Counted from the first letter of the stretch, positions 17,120 to 26,371 are shown. The stretch: 59,856 bases of DNA from Pseudomonas syringae (GCF_021606685.1 NZ_WKCB01000030.1:1-59856), one strand, 5' to 3'. Numbers and translations: made by a program. Notes: generated by a model from the sequence alone, not told the origin.

Positions 17120-18181
17120 GTGACGACTTTTTCCGCCGCTCAACGCAGCCGTATCACCATGCTCGACGTCGCCGAGCGTGCAGGCGTATCCAAGGCCAGC
17201 GTGTCGCGTTTTATCGGTGATGACCGCGCCCTGCTCTCCGACGCCATTGCGCTGCGCATCGAGCAGGCCATCAACGAACTCGGCTACCGCCCCAACCAGA
17301 TGGCCCGCGGTTTGAAACGTGGCCGCACCCGCCTGATCGGCATGCTCGTGGCCGATATCCGCAACCCCTATTCGATTGCCGTGATGCACGGCGTCGAGAC
17401 CGCCTGCCGCCAGCACGGCTACAGCCTGGTGGTGTGCAACACCGACCGCGACGACGAACAGGAGCGCCAACACCTGGCCGCGCTGCGCTCGTACAACATT
17501 GAAGGGCTGATCGTGAACACGCTTGGACATCACCTCGACCAATTACTGCAGCTGCAGCAGGAAATGCCCCTGGTGCTGGTGGACCGCAAGGTCGAGCCGC
17601 TGCACAGCGACCTGGTGGGGTTGGATAACCCGGCCGCGGTGCGTATGGCCGTGGAGCATCTGCAACAACAGGGTTATCAGGAAGTGTTGCTGGTGAGCGA
17701 AGCCACCGATGGCACCAGCTCGCGCCTGGAGCGCATTAACGGCTTCAAGGCTGAAATCGCCGCCCGCCCGGGGTTGACCGGGGCGGTGCTCGAGCTGGAC
17801 AGCGAACTCAATACCCACCTGCAAACCTTTCTTGCCAACCCTGGCCGCAAAGCCCTGTTCTGCGCCAACGGCGTGGCCGCGCTGGCCTGCACCCACGCGC
17901 TGAAAGCCCTGGGTTGCAACCTGTTTACGGATGTCGGCCTGATCGCCCTGGATGATCTCGACTGGTACCCGCTGGTGGGCAATGGCATCACCGCCCTCGC
18001 CCAGCCCACCGAGGCGATTGGCGCCAGCGCCTTCGACTGCTTGCTCAAACGCCTGCGTGGCGATACCACCCCGACGCGCAACCTCGACTTTTTGCCCGAG
18101 TTAATTATCCGCGGCTCAACTCAACCCCCTGTGGGGGCGGGCTTGCTCGCGAAAGCAATAGGTCAGCCGCCACCACCTTGA
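17120..18181 (+). CDS. ptxS: PtxS, LacI-family repressor of 2-ketogluconate catabolism
   Basis: A 353-residue LacI/GalR regulator. The DNA-binding helix-turn-helix and hinge lie at about residues 12-60 (ITMLDVAERAGVSKASVSRF, PNQMARGLKRGRT). The periplasmic-binding-protein-like effector domain follows (LIGMLVADIRNPYSIAV to LPELIIRG). Identification rests on its place before kguEKTD and on the two TGAAACCGGTTTCA operators. In other pseudomonads 2-ketogluconate releases PtxS from this site. The GTG at 17120 is chosen because AAGAAAGG lies 10 bases upstream and the open frame before it runs through the promoter and operator. The last 21 residues, after the conserved IIRGS, are encoded by REP sequence and are probably an accidental tail. 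Confidence 0.93.
   Translation: MTTFSAAQRSRITMLDVAERAGVSKASVSRFIGDDRALLSDAIALRIEQAINELGYRPNQMARGLKRGRTRLIGMLVADIRNPYSIAVMHGVETACRQHGYSLVVCNTDRDDEQERQHLAALRSYNIEGLIVNTLGHHLDQLLQLQQEMPLVLVDRKVEPLHSDLVGLDNPAAVRMAVEHLQQQGYQEVLLVSEATDGTSSRLERINGFKAEIAARPGLTGAVLELDSELNTHLQTFLANPGRKALFCANGVAALACTHALKALGCNLFTDVGLIALDDLDWYPLVGNGITALAQPTEAIGASAFDCLLKRLRGDTTPTRNLDFLPELIIRGSTQPPVGAGLLAKAIGQPPPP
18121..18160. repeat. REP-like sequence forming the 3' end of ptxS
   Basis: CCTGTGGGGGCGGGCTTGCTCGCGAAAGC is a typical Pseudomonas REP wording. It begins just after the expected end of the PtxS domain and is read through in frame to the stop at 18181, encoding the sequence VGAGLLAKAIG. Confidence 0.65.
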
Positions 18182-18235
18182 TTGACAAGCCGCCTGCCCA
18201 AGCACCGGCTGCGACTTTCCCTTTGCGTATAAAAA

Positions 18236-18249
18236 TGAAACCGGTTTCA
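18236..18249. promoter_or_regulatory. PtxS operator 2, before kguE
   Basis: TGAAACCGGTTTCA, identical to operator 1. A TATAAA at 18228-18233 directly precedes it and may be the -10 of the kgu operon promoter. I do not see a good -35 at the right distance. The operator overlaps the expected transcription start, consistent with repression by PtxS until 2-ketogluconate is present. Confidence 0.92.
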
Positions 18250-18262
18250 GAGGTACACAACA

Positions 18263-19045
18263 ATGCATAAATACCCCGTCTCCATCAGTCTTTCCAGCTA
18301 CGGCGCCGACCTGGTGCGGCAGCAAGGCCAACTGAGTTTTGTCACCTTGCTGGCCGCCGCTGGCGCTCAGCGCATCGAATGGCGCGAAGAACTGCTGACC
18401 ACCGAACAGCCCGCCGAACTGGCCCAGGCGGCCGCCGACCAGCGCCTGGAGTCGGTCTACTCATCGCCCCTGGAATTATGGGTCGCCGGCCGCGCCCAAC
18501 CGAATGCCGAACTCAGCGCAACCCTGGACCGTGCCCAGGCCTTCGGCGCGCGCTGGCTGAAAGTCTCCCTCGGTTATTTCACCGACACCAACGACCTGCA
18601 CAGCCTCAACGCCTTGCTCCAGCGTCACCCGGTCACGCTGCTGGTGGAAAACGACCAGACCCTGCACGGCGGGCGGATCGAGCCGATGCAAAGGTTTTTC
18701 AGCGAGATCGAACGCCTCGGCCTGCCGGTGAAGATGACCTTCGATATCGGCAACTGGCAGTGGCAAGACCAGTCCGCCCTGACCGCCGCGCGCCTGCTGG
18801 GCCGGCACGTCGACTACCTGCACTGCAAAGCGGTGGCGCGTCGCCCGGACGGCAAACTGGTCGCGCTGCCGCCCGGCGCCACCGACCTGCATCTGTGGGA
18901 ACAACTGCTCAAGCACATGACTCAGGGTATTACGCGGGCCGTGGAATTCCCGTTGCAGGGCGATGACCTGATCGCGGTCACCGCGCAGCAGGTCGCCACC
19001 CTCGCCGTCCTTGGCCAACCCCGTGTGGAGAACGCCCATGTCTGA
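18263..19045 (+). CDS. kguE: KguE, sugar epimerase/isomerase-like protein of the 2-ketogluconate operon
   Basis: A 260-residue TIM-barrel protein of the xylose-isomerase-like AP-endonuclease-2 superfamily. Visible features are the opening SISLSSYGADLVRQQG, the central VENDQTLHGG (near 130) and KMTFDIGNWQWQ with metal-ligand-type acidic residues. It is the first gene of kguEKTD. In Pseudomonas it is annotated as an epimerase, and its exact step is less certain than those of kguK, kguT and kguD. The start has AGAGG 9 bases upstream. The kguK ATG lies inside its last codons (8-base overlap), indicating coupling. Confidence 0.9.
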   Translation: MHKYPVSISLSSYGADLVRQQGQLSFVTLLAAAGAQRIEWREELLTTEQPAELAQAAADQRLESVYSSPLELWVAGRAQPNAELSATLDRAQAFGARWLKVSLGYFTDTNDLHSLNALLQRHPVTLLVENDQTLHGGRIEPMQRFFSEIERLGLPVKMTFDIGNWQWQDQSALTAARLLGRHVDYLHCKAVARRPDGKLVALPPGATDLHLWEQLLKHMTQGITRAVEFPLQGDDLIAVTAQQVATLAVLGQPRVENAHV

Positions 19046-19979
19046 GATCGATATCCTGTCGTTTGGTGAAACCATGGCGATGTTCGTCGCCGAACAGACC
19101 GGGGACCTGGCCCAGGTGGCGCAGTTTCACAAGCGTATCGCCGGGGCCGACAGCAACGTCGCGATCGGCCTCTCGCGCCTGGGTTTCAAGGTGGCGTGGC
19201 TGAGCCGCGTGGGCAACGACTCGCTCGGACGCTTTGTGGTCGACACCTTGCAGAAAGAAGGCCTGGATTGCCGGCACGTGGCGGTCGACCCCTTGCACCC
19301 TACCGGCTTTCAGTTCAAGTCCCGCGAGGACGCCGGCGCCGACCCTCAGGTGGAGTACTTTCGCAAAGGCTCGGCGGCCAGCCATTTGTCGATTGCCGGC
19401 ATCAGCCCTGGCCTGCTGCAGGCGCGTCACTTGCACGCCACCGGTATTCCACCGGCCCTGTCTGCGGCCACCCATGAGCTGTCTGTGGAGTTGATGACGC
19501 AGATGCGCAAAGCCGGGCGCAGCGTGTCATTCGACCCCAACCTGCGCCCCGCATTGTGGGCCAGCCAGGCGCAGATGATCCGCGAAATCAACGCCCTCGC
19601 CGGCCTGGCCGACTGGGTCTTGCCGGGCCTCGGCGAAGGCCGATTGCTCACCGGTTTCGACGACCCGGCCGACATCGCTGCCTTCTACCTGGACAAGGGC
19701 GCGGAAGCCGTGGCGATCAAGCTCGGCGCGGACGGCGCCTACTACCGAACGCAGATGGACAAGGGCTTCGTCGCCGCCGTGCCGGTGGTCAAGGTGGTCG
19801 ACACCGTGGGCGCCGGCGATGGCTTTGCTGTCGGCATGATCAGTGCGCTGCTGGAAAACTTGAGCTTCCCCGAGGCGGTTCAGCGCGGCAACTGGATCGG
19901 CAGCCGTGCCGTACAAAGTCGCGGCGATATGGAAGGCCTGCCGACGCGTGCCGAGTTACCCGCCCGATCCGTTGCGTGA
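19038..19979 (+). CDS. kguK: 2-ketogluconokinase KguK (PfkB family)
   Basis: A 313-residue PfkB/ribokinase-fold kinase that phosphorylates 2-ketogluconate to 2-keto-6-phosphogluconate in the cytoplasm. The N-terminal family signature GADSNVAIGLSRLGF lies near residues 37-51. The C-terminal ATP/anion-hole motif VDTVGAGDGFAVGMI (near 255-269) contains the catalytic aspartate. The ATG at 19038 begins MSEIDILSFGE, exactly where the fold starts, and overlaps kguE. It belongs to the PtxS-controlled operon. Confidence 0.92.
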   Translation: MSEIDILSFGETMAMFVAEQTGDLAQVAQFHKRIAGADSNVAIGLSRLGFKVAWLSRVGNDSLGRFVVDTLQKEGLDCRHVAVDPLHPTGFQFKSREDAGADPQVEYFRKGSAASHLSIAGISPGLLQARHLHATGIPPALSAATHELSVELMTQMRKAGRSVSFDPNLRPALWASQAQMIREINALAGLADWVLPGLGEGRLLTGFDDPADIAAFYLDKGAEAVAIKLGADGAYYRTQMDKGFVAAVPVVKVVDTVGAGDGFAVGMISALLENLSFPEAVQRGNWIGSRAVQSRGDMEGLPTRAELPARSVA

Positions 19980-20024
19980 CCCACACCCTGTTGCCACAAC
20001 TACAACAAGCTCAGGAGCAACCCC

Positions 20025-21323
20025 ATGGACACCGTAAAACTCGCCACCCGCCGTTGGTGGTACATCATGCCTATCGTTTTTATCACCTATAGCCTGGCGT
20101 ATCTGGACCGCGCCAACTACGGCTTCGCCGCCGCCTCCGGGATGGCCGAAGACCTGATGATCACCCCCGGCATGTCGTCGTTGCTGGGTGCACTGTTTTT
20201 TCTCGGCTACTTTTTCTTCCAGGTGCCGGGGGCGATCTACGCGCAAAAGCGCAGCGTCAAGAAGCTGATCTTTGTCAGCCTGATCCTCTGGGGCGGCCTG
20301 GCTACGCTGACCGGGGTAGTGTCCAACGCCTACATGCTGATCGTGATTCGCTTCACGCTTGGCGTGGTGGAAGCCGCCGTGATGCCAGCAATGCTGGTGT
20401 ACCTGTGCCACTGGTTTACGCGGGCCGAACGCTCGCGCGCCAATACTTTCCTGATCCTCGGCAACCCGGTGACCATGCTGTGGATGTCGGTGGTGTCGGG
20501 TTACCTGGTGCAGCATTTCAGCTGGCGCTGGATGTTTATCATCGAAGGCCTGCCGGCGGTGCTCTGGGCCTTTATCTGGTGGAAGCTGGCCGATGAGCGT
20601 CCCAAGGATGCCAAGTGGCTGAGCGACGGCGAGAAGCACGACCTGGAAAGCGCCCTCGCCGCCGAGCAAGTGGGCATCAAGGCGGTGAAGAATTACGCCG
20701 AAGCCTTCCGTTCACCCAAGGTGATCGTCCTGGCGCTGCAGTTTTTCTGCTGGAGCATCGGCGTGTATGGCTTTGTGCTGTGGCTGCCGTCGATCCTCAA
20801 GCAAGGCTTGCAGATGGACATGATCGAAGCCGGCTGGCTCTCGGCGCTGCCTTACCTGGCGGCCGTGATCGGTATGCTGGTGGTGTCCTGGGGCTCGGAC
20901 AAACTGCAAAAGCGCAAACGTTTCGTGTGGCCGCCGCTGCTGATTGCCTCCATCGCCTTCTATGCGTCCTACATGCTGGGCGCCGAACACTTCTGGTGGT
21001 CCTACACCTTGCTGGTGATTGCCGGGGCGTGCATGTATGCACCCTATGGCCCGTTTTTCGCCATCGTCCCGGAAATCCTCCCGGCCAACGTGGCCGGGGG
21101 CGCCATGGCGCTGATCAACAGCATGGGCGCCCTCGGCTCCTTTGGTGGTTCATACCTGGTGGGCTACCTCAATAGCAGCACCGGTTCGCCCGGCGCTTCG
21201 TACCTGCTGATGAGCGGCGCGTTGATGCTCTCGGTGGTGCTGACGATTTTCCTCAAGCCCGGCGCCAGTGACCGTGAACGCGCGCCGCAGCCAACCCTTG
21301 AATTGAAGGTAAGAACCCGATGA
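20025..21323 (+). CDS. kguT: 2-ketogluconate transporter KguT (MFS, anion:cation symporter type)
   Basis: A 432-residue major-facilitator protein with 12 predicted helices, in the sugar-acid (ACS/GudP-like) group. Early motifs are YSLAYLDRANYGFAAASGM (TM1) and a GALFFLGYFFFQVPGAIYAQK segment (TM2). The central loop carries DERPKDAKWLSDGEK. It imports 2-ketogluconate produced by periplasmic glucose and gluconate oxidation. CAGGAG lies 8 bases before the start. Its stop overlaps the kguD start as ATGA. Confidence 0.92.
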   Translation: MDTVKLATRRWWYIMPIVFITYSLAYLDRANYGFAAASGMAEDLMITPGMSSLLGALFFLGYFFFQVPGAIYAQKRSVKKLIFVSLILWGGLATLTGVVSNAYMLIVIRFTLGVVEAAVMPAMLVYLCHWFTRAERSRANTFLILGNPVTMLWMSVVSGYLVQHFSWRWMFIIEGLPAVLWAFIWWKLADERPKDAKWLSDGEKHDLESALAAEQVGIKAVKNYAEAFRSPKVIVLALQFFCWSIGVYGFVLWLPSILKQGLQMDMIEAGWLSALPYLAAVIGMLVVSWGSDKLQKRKRFVWPPLLIASIAFYASYMLGAEHFWWSYTLLVIAGACMYAPYGPFFAIVPEILPANVAGGAMALINSMGALGSFGGSYLVGYLNSSTGSPGASYLLMSGALMLSVVLTIFLKPGASDRERAPQPTLELKVRTR

Positions 21324-22297
21324 AAAAGTCTGTGGTGCTGTACAAAAAACTTTCCGCGCCGTTGATGGCCCGCCTGCATGAACAGGCCGAGGTCACCCTG
21401 ATCGACGCGCTGGACGACACTGGCCTGGCCAAGCTGCGCGACGCCCTGCCCGGCGCCCATGGCCTGCTGGGCGCCAGCCTGCGCCTGGATGCGACCTTGC
21501 TCGACCTGGCGCCGCAGCTGGAAGCGGTGGCCAGCGTGTCAGTAGGGGTCGACAACTACGACATCGACTACCTGACCCAACGCGGCATCCTGCTCAGCAA
21601 CACGCCGGACGTGCTCACCGAAACCACCGCCGACACCGGTTTTGCGCTGATCCTGGCCACCGCCCGGCGGGTGGTGGAACTGGCGGACATGGTGCGCGCC
21701 GGCCAGTGGAACAAAAACATCGGCCCCGCGCACTTCGGCAGCGATGTGCACGGCAAGACCCTGGGCATCATCGGCATGGGCCGCATCGGCGAAGCGCTGG
21801 CCCAGCGCGGGCATTTCGGTTTCGGCATGCCGGTGATCTACCACAGCCATTCGCCCAAGCCGCTGGTCGAGGCAAGGTTTGGCGCACAGTACCGCAGCCT
21901 CGACGACCTGCTGCAACAGGCCGATTTCGTCTGCCTGACCCTGCCCTTGACCGCCGAAACCGAGAAGCTGATCGGCGCTGAAGAGTTTGCACGGATGGGC
22001 CCGGAGACGATCTTCATCAACATCTCGCGCGGCAAGGTGGTGGACGAAGCCGCGCTGGTGGAAGCCCTGCAGCAACGTACGATTCGGGCGGCGGGGCTGG
22101 ATGTGTTCGAGAAGGAACCACTGGACCACCACTCGCCGCTGCTGCGCCTGAACAATGTGGTGGCCACCCCGCATATCGGCTCGGCCACCCACGAAACGCG
22201 CGAGGCGATGGCTAAGTGTGCGGTGGATAATCTGCTGCAGGCATTGGCCGGTCAGCGCCCGAAAAACCTGGTGAATTCTGACGCCTGGAAGCCATAA
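21320..22297 (+). CDS. kguD: 2-keto-6-phosphogluconate reductase KguD (D-2-hydroxyacid dehydrogenase family)
   Basis: A 325-residue NAD(P)H-dependent reductase that converts 2-keto-6-phosphogluconate to 6-phosphogluconate, feeding the Entner-Doudoroff pathway. The nucleotide-binding motif is GIIGMGRIGEALAQRG (near 150). The catalytic Arg is in NISRGKVVDEAAL (near 235), the Glu in DVFEKEP (near 264) and the His in ATPHIGSATHETR (near 283). It is the last gene of the PtxS-controlled operon and overlaps kguT by 4 bases. A REPIN follows. Confidence 0.93.
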   Translation: MKKSVVLYKKLSAPLMARLHEQAEVTLIDALDDTGLAKLRDALPGAHGLLGASLRLDATLLDLAPQLEAVASVSVGVDNYDIDYLTQRGILLSNTPDVLTETTADTGFALILATARRVVELADMVRAGQWNKNIGPAHFGSDVHGKTLGIIGMGRIGEALAQRGHFGFGMPVIYHSHSPKPLVEARFGAQYRSLDDLLQQADFVCLTLPLTAETEKLIGAEEFARMGPETIFINISRGKVVDEAALVEALQQRTIRAAGLDVFEKEPLDHHSPLLRLNNVVATPHIGSATHETREAMAKCAVDNLLQALAGQRPKNLVNSDAWKP

Positions 22298-22322
22298 CCC
22301 CAGACGCAACCCAGTCAAAAAA

Positions 22323-22410
22323 GTGGGAAGGGGCTTGCCCCCGATAGCGGTGCATCAGCGACAAATGAGCTGACTGACACACTGCCATCGGGGGCAAGCC
22401 CCCTCCCACA
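22323..22410. repeat. REPIN: two inverted REP sequences
   Basis: GTGGGAAGGGGCTTGCCCCCGATAG (from 22323) and its inverted partner ATCGGGGGCAAGCCCCCTCCCAC (to about 22409) face each other around a 35-base spacer. The core GGGGGCAAGCCCCC is the common REP type of fluorescent pseudomonads. It lies between the convergent kguD and chemoreceptor genes and probably doubles as a transcript 3' end. Confidence 0.9.
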
Positions 22411-22431
22411 TTTGGATCACCTTTGAGCTAG

Positions 22432-24057
22432 CTAAATCACGAACCGCGCCACCATCCCATTCAAGTCCACCGCCAACCGCGACAGCTCATGGCTGGCCGC
22501 GCTGGTCTGGTTGGCGCCCGCCGCCGACTGCGTGGCCAGGTCGCGGATGTTTACCAGGTTGCGGTCCACTTCGCGCGAGACCTGAGCCTGCTCTTCCGAC
22601 GCGCTGGCGATCACCAGGTTGCGTTCGTTGATCAGGCCGATGGACTGGGTGATCTGCTCCAGCGCCACGCCGGCGGCGCGCGCCATTTCCAGGGTACCCT
22701 GGGTGCGCTGGTTGCTCTGCTGCATGGACTGCACGGCTTCGCCGGTGCCATTCTGAATGCCGGCGACCATCTTCTCGATTTCCTGGGTCGATTGCGCCGT
22801 GCGATGGGCCAGCGCCCGCACTTCGTCCGCCACGACCGCAAAACCGCGCCCGGCTTCACCGGCCCGCGCCGCTTCGATGGCGGCGTTGAGCGCCAACAGG
22901 TTGGTCTGCTCGGCAATCGCGCGGATCACGTCCAGCACCTTGCCGATGTCACGCCCCTGGGACGCCAGGCCCTCGATCAGCAGCGAGGTCGTGTGCACGT
23001 CCTGGGTCATGGTCTGGATCGCGCCGACTGTCTCCACCACGCGGTCGCGGCCTTCGCGGGCCGCCTGGTTGGACTGGCCGGACGCCTCGGAGGTGGACAC
23101 CGCATTACGCGCCACTTCTTCCACCGCCGCCGTCATCTGGTTGACCGCCGTGGCAGCCTGGTCGATTTCATTGTTCTGTTGCTGCAAACCCCGTGACGCT
23201 TCCTCGGTGACCGCGCTCAGCTCTTCTGCCGCCGACGCCAGCTGCGTGGCCGAACCGGCGATGTGCTGGATGGTCTGGCGCAGGTTGGCTTGCATGGTCG
23301 ACAACGCGCTGATCAGCCGCGCAGGCTCATCCTTGCCGTCATCGGCAATCACGCTGGTCAGGTTGCCGCCCGCAATGGTTTCGGCGACGGCCAGCGCCTT
23401 GCGCAACGGCGTGACGATGCTGCGGGTCAGCAGCCAGGCCAACAGCACGGTGAGCAGCGCGGCGGCGACCGCCACCGAGATCACGCCGGTGATGGCGCCG
23501 TTGTAACTCTGCCCCGCCTCGGCGTCAGCTTGCTTGGCGTCCGCGGCATTAATGGCGATCAGCTTGTTCAACTGCTCGCCCATCTGGTCGGTGCCGTCCT
23601 TGATGCGGCTGTTGATCAGCGCGCGCATTTCATCGACCTTGCCTTGCTTGGACAAGCTCAGCATGTCGGCCTGGGCTTTAAGGTAGTTGTCCAGTGTCGC
23701 GACAAAGGTTGCGTACAGCGCCGCTTCCTCGGTGCCTGCAGGCAACGCGGCGTAACCGGCTTGGGCCGCTTTGACTTTATCGGTGAGCACGCCCATGCGC
23801 GTTTCGGCTTCCTGCAAGCCGGCAGGCTCGCGGTTGACCAGCACGCGGAAGGACAAGATGCGCAGGCGCAGTACGTTTTCCGTGATGTTGGCCAGGTAGG
23901 TGACGCTTGGCAGTTGTGTGGCGCTCATGTCCACCGAAGACTGGCGGATCTGCGTCATGCGGTTGACCGCAAACACCCCCAACACAATCACTAACAGGGC
24001 AATGAAGGCAAAACCGAGAAACGCGCGTGGGGCGATATTCAAATGACGCAGGGACAT
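22432..24057 (-). CDS. Methyl-accepting chemotaxis protein
   Basis: A 541-residue inner-membrane chemoreceptor. TM1 lies at about residues 11-31. A four-helix-type periplasmic ligand domain (about 32-185) and TM2 (about 188-210) follow, then HAMP (about 212-265). The signalling hairpin has the invariant tip [19 protein letters not shown] and [20 protein letters not shown]. It has no C-terminal NWETF-like pentapeptide. The ligand is unknown. The convergent kgu operon raises the untested possibility of a sugar-acid ligand. It is transcribed alone. Confidence 0.93.
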   Translation of the reverse strand: MSLRHLNIAPRAFLGFAFIALLVIVLGVFAVNRMTQIRQSSVDMSATQLPSVTYLANITENVLRLRILSFRVLVNREPAGLQEAETRMGVLTDKVKAAQAGYAALPAGTEEAALYATFVATLDNYLKAQADMLSLSKQGKVDEMRALINSRIKDGTDQMGEQLNKLIAINAADAKQADAEAGQSYNGAITGVISVAVAAALLTVLLAWLLTRSIVTPLRKALAVAETIAGGNLTSVIADDGKDEPARLISALSTMQANLRQTIQHIAGSATQLASAAEELSAVTEEASRGLQQQNNEIDQAATAVNQMTAAVEEVARNAVSTSEASGQSNQAAREGRDRVVETVGAIQTMTQDVHTTSLLIEGLASQGRDIGKVLDVIRAIAEQTNLLALNAAIEAARAGEAGRGFAVVADEVRALAHRTAQSTQEIEKMVAGIQNGTGEAVQSMQQSNQRTQGTLEMARAAGVALEQITQSIGLINERNLVIASASEEQAQVSREVDRNLVNIRDLATQSAAGANQTSAASHELSRLAVDLNGMVARFVI

Positions 24058-24290
24058 AGAGGGTGCTCTCAGGGGGAATGTTCGCGAGCGTCCCTGCCGC
24101 TAAACGATCCGGCAGCGTCAACGCGCTGCTCAGACCTTGGTCACCACTGTTGTCGTTAGTATGTGGGCCTACCCTCGTTATCGGCAGGACCTGGGGTTTC
24201 ACTCAGGGGTTTATAAATAATTTTTTACACTTCTGACGACCGGCAGTTTCTGGCATCCTGCGCCTCCCTTTTCTGACCCGAGCCCATATT

Positions 24291-25718
24291 TTGTCTGACG
24301 CTCAAGCCCCTCGCCCGCGCTATAAATCCGACCTGATCTACGGCCTTGAAGACCGCCCGCATTTCACCGCAGCGATATTCGCCGCGCTGCAGCATGTGCT
24401 GGCCAGTTTTGTCGGCATCATCACCCCTACCCTGATCGTCGGCGGTGTGCTGGGCCTGGAGAGCGAGGTGCCGTACCTGGTGAGCATGGCGCTGTTCGTC
24501 TCGGGGCTCGGCACCTTTGTGCAGGCCCGCACGTTCGGCCCGATCGGCTCAGGGCTGTTGTGCCTGCAAGGCACCAGCTTTTCGTTTATCAGCGTGATCT
24601 TGAGCGCGGGTTTCATGGTCAAGGCCCGGGGCGGCGGCACCGATGAAATCCTTTCGACGATCTTCGGCATCTGCTTTTTCGCGGCCTTTATCGAAGTGGT
24701 GCTCAGCCAGTTCATCGGCAAGTTGCGCAAGCTGATCACCCCGGTGGTCACCGGCACCATCATCACCCTGATGGGTCTTTCGCTGATCAAGGTAGCGGTC
24801 ACCGACATGGCCGGCGGCTTTGGCGCCAGCGACCTTGGCGCCGCGAGCAATATGGGGCTGGCGGCTCTGGTGCTGCTGACCATTGTGGTGCTCAACCGCT
24901 TCAACAACCCGTTCCTGCGCCTGGGTTCGATCGTGATCGGCCTGACCCTGGGCTTTGTAGTGGCCTGGTGGATGGGCCGCGTGGACATGGCGGCGTTGCC
25001 GCAGGTGCCGTTGATCAGCGTGCCGGTGCCCTTCAAGTACGGCTTTTCGTTCGATTGGGTGGCGTTTATTCCCGTGGCAGTGATCTTTTTGATTTCGCCG
25101 CTGGAAGCCGCCGGCGACTTGACCGCCAACTCGATGATTTCCCAACAGCCGGTCAAGGGCCCGCTGTACATCAAGCGCATCAAATCCGGTTTGCTGGCTG
25201 ATGGCCTCAACTCGGCGATGGCGGCCACCTTCAACAGCCTGCCGATGGTGACCTTCGCGCAGAACAACGGCGTGATCCAGTTGACCGGCGTGGCCAGCCG
25301 CTACGTGGCGTACTTCATCGCCGGCCTGCTGGTGCTGCTGGGGCTGTTCCCAATGATCGGCGCGGTGCTGCAGCTGATGCCCAAGCCGGTGCTGGGCGGC
25401 GCGACCCTGATCATGTTCGGCACCGTGGCCGTGGCGGGGATCAAGATTCTCGCCGAAGCCGGGCTGCATCGACGCAACGTGCTGATCGTGGCGATCTCCC
25501 TGGGCATGGGCCTGGGCGTGGCCGCCGTGCCGGAAGTGCTGCGTGAACTGCCCAAAGCGCTGCACAACATTTTCGAATCGCCGATCACCGTAGGGGCATT
25601 CTGTGCAATCTTGCTGAACATTTTCCTGCCCGAGGAGTTCATAGAGCTGGAAGAAGACGAATTTGATCCGGAGTCCTCTACCCTCAAGGTGATGCAGGAC
25701 CCGGACGTCACGAAATAG
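24291..25718 (+). CDS. NCS2 purine/pyrimidine permease (xanthine or uracil type)
   Basis: A 475-residue inner-membrane nucleobase transporter with about 14 helices. The opening DLIYGLEDRPHF(T)AAIFAALQHVLASFVG is standard for NCS2. The family signature QNNGVIQLTGVASR (near residue 325) matches the xanthine/urate branch motif [QEP]NxGxxxxT[RKG], so a purine substrate is more likely than uracil. The putative start is the TTG at 24291, as no ATG lies nearby upstream. The Shine-Dalgarno is weak. A lipoprotein gene follows after 12 bases. Confidence 0.88.
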   Translation: MSDAQAPRPRYKSDLIYGLEDRPHFTAAIFAALQHVLASFVGIITPTLIVGGVLGLESEVPYLVSMALFVSGLGTFVQARTFGPIGSGLLCLQGTSFSFISVILSAGFMVKARGGGTDEILSTIFGICFFAAFIEVVLSQFIGKLRKLITPVVTGTIITLMGLSLIKVAVTDMAGGFGASDLGAASNMGLAALVLLTIVVLNRFNNPFLRLGSIVIGLTLGFVVAWWMGRVDMAALPQVPLISVPVPFKYGFSFDWVAFIPVAVIFLISPLEAAGDLTANSMISQQPVKGPLYIKRIKSGLLADGLNSAMAATFNSLPMVTFAQNNGVIQLTGVASRYVAYFIAGLLVLLGLFPMIGAVLQLMPKPVLGGATLIMFGTVAVAGIKILAEAGLHRRNVLIVAISLGMGLGVAAVPEVLRELPKALHNIFESPITVGAFCAILLNIFLPEEFIELEEDEFDPESSTLKVMQDPDVTK

Positions 25719-25730
25719 GAGCACCTCGTT

Positions 25731-26192
25731 ATGCGCAAGCTCATGGTTCTATCGTTACTGCTGCTGAGCTTGAGCGCCTGCGCCCTGTTCCCCAACCGCG
25801 ACCCGGTGAACATCAACGTGGTCGGCATTGAGCCGCTGCAAAGCCAGGACCTGGAAGTGCGCTTCGCCGTGAAACTGCGGGTGCAGAACCCGAATGAAAC
25901 GGCGATCGACTACAACGGCGTAGCCCTGGACCTGGAGGTCAATGGCCGGCCGTTGGCCTCGGGAGTGAGCGATCAGCAGGGAAGCATCCCACGTTTCTCC
26001 GAGACGGTGCTGACGGTGCCGGTCAGCGTTTCGGCGTTTTCCGTGTTGCGTCAGACCCTGGGCCTGAGCCAGACCCAGAGTTTGAACAACCTGCCCTATG
26101 TGCTGCGCGGCAAGCTGGCGGGCGGGCTGTTCGGCACGATGCGGTTCGTGGACCATGGCACCCTGGATTTGCCCAATACCGCAACCTGGTAG
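25731..26192 (+). CDS. LEA type-2 (WHy domain) lipoprotein
   Basis: A 153-residue protein with a lipoprotein signal (LLLSLSACALFP, Cys near residue 17) followed by one WHy/LEA-2 beta-sandwich domain. The characteristic strand is LEVRFAVKLRVQNPNETAIDYNGV (near 40-63), followed by SGVSDQQGSIPRFSETVLTVPV. Such proteins are small envelope lipoproteins, sometimes linked to desiccation or osmotic tolerance. AGGAG lies before the ATG. It is 12 bases after the permease gene and probably co-transcribed with it, though no functional link is obvious. Confidence 0.85.
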   Translation: MRKLMVLSLLLLSLSACALFPNRDPVNINVVGIEPLQSQDLEVRFAVKLRVQNPNETAIDYNGVALDLEVNGRPLASGVSDQQGSIPRFSETVLTVPVSVSAFSVLRQTLGLSQTQSLNNLPYVLRGKLAGGLFGTMRFVDHGTLDLPNTATW

Positions 26193-26240
26193 ACGGTTGC
26201 TGCTCTGTGCAAAGCAGGCTTGTGTGGGAAGCGGGCTTGT

Positions 26241-26371
26241 GTGGCGAGCGGGCTTGCCCGCGTTGGGCTGCGTAGCAGCCCCCAATAAGTACACCGCATT
26301 TTTCCAGGTACACCGTAGCGCCTGATTTTAGGGCTGCTACGCACCCCAACGCGGGCAAGCCCGCTCGCCAC
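26241..26371. repeat. REPIN, GCGGGCAAGCCCGC type, with long inverted arms
   Basis: The arm GTGGCGAGCGGGCTTGCCCGCGTTGGGCTGCGTAGCAGCCC (26241-26281) is mirrored by GGGCTGCTACGCACCCCAACGCGGGCAAGCCCGCTCGCCAC (26331-26371), about 40 bases each with one indel. A partial extra copy precedes it at 26223-26240. It lies between convergent genes. Confidence 0.9.

Noticed and set aside
18182..18187. TTGACA as -35 of the kgu promoter
   Set aside because: It lies 40 bases from the TATAAA next to the operator, far outside the usual spacing.
24063..24290. Purine riboswitch before the NCS2 permease
   Set aside because: I could not find the conserved loop and junction bases of a purine aptamer.
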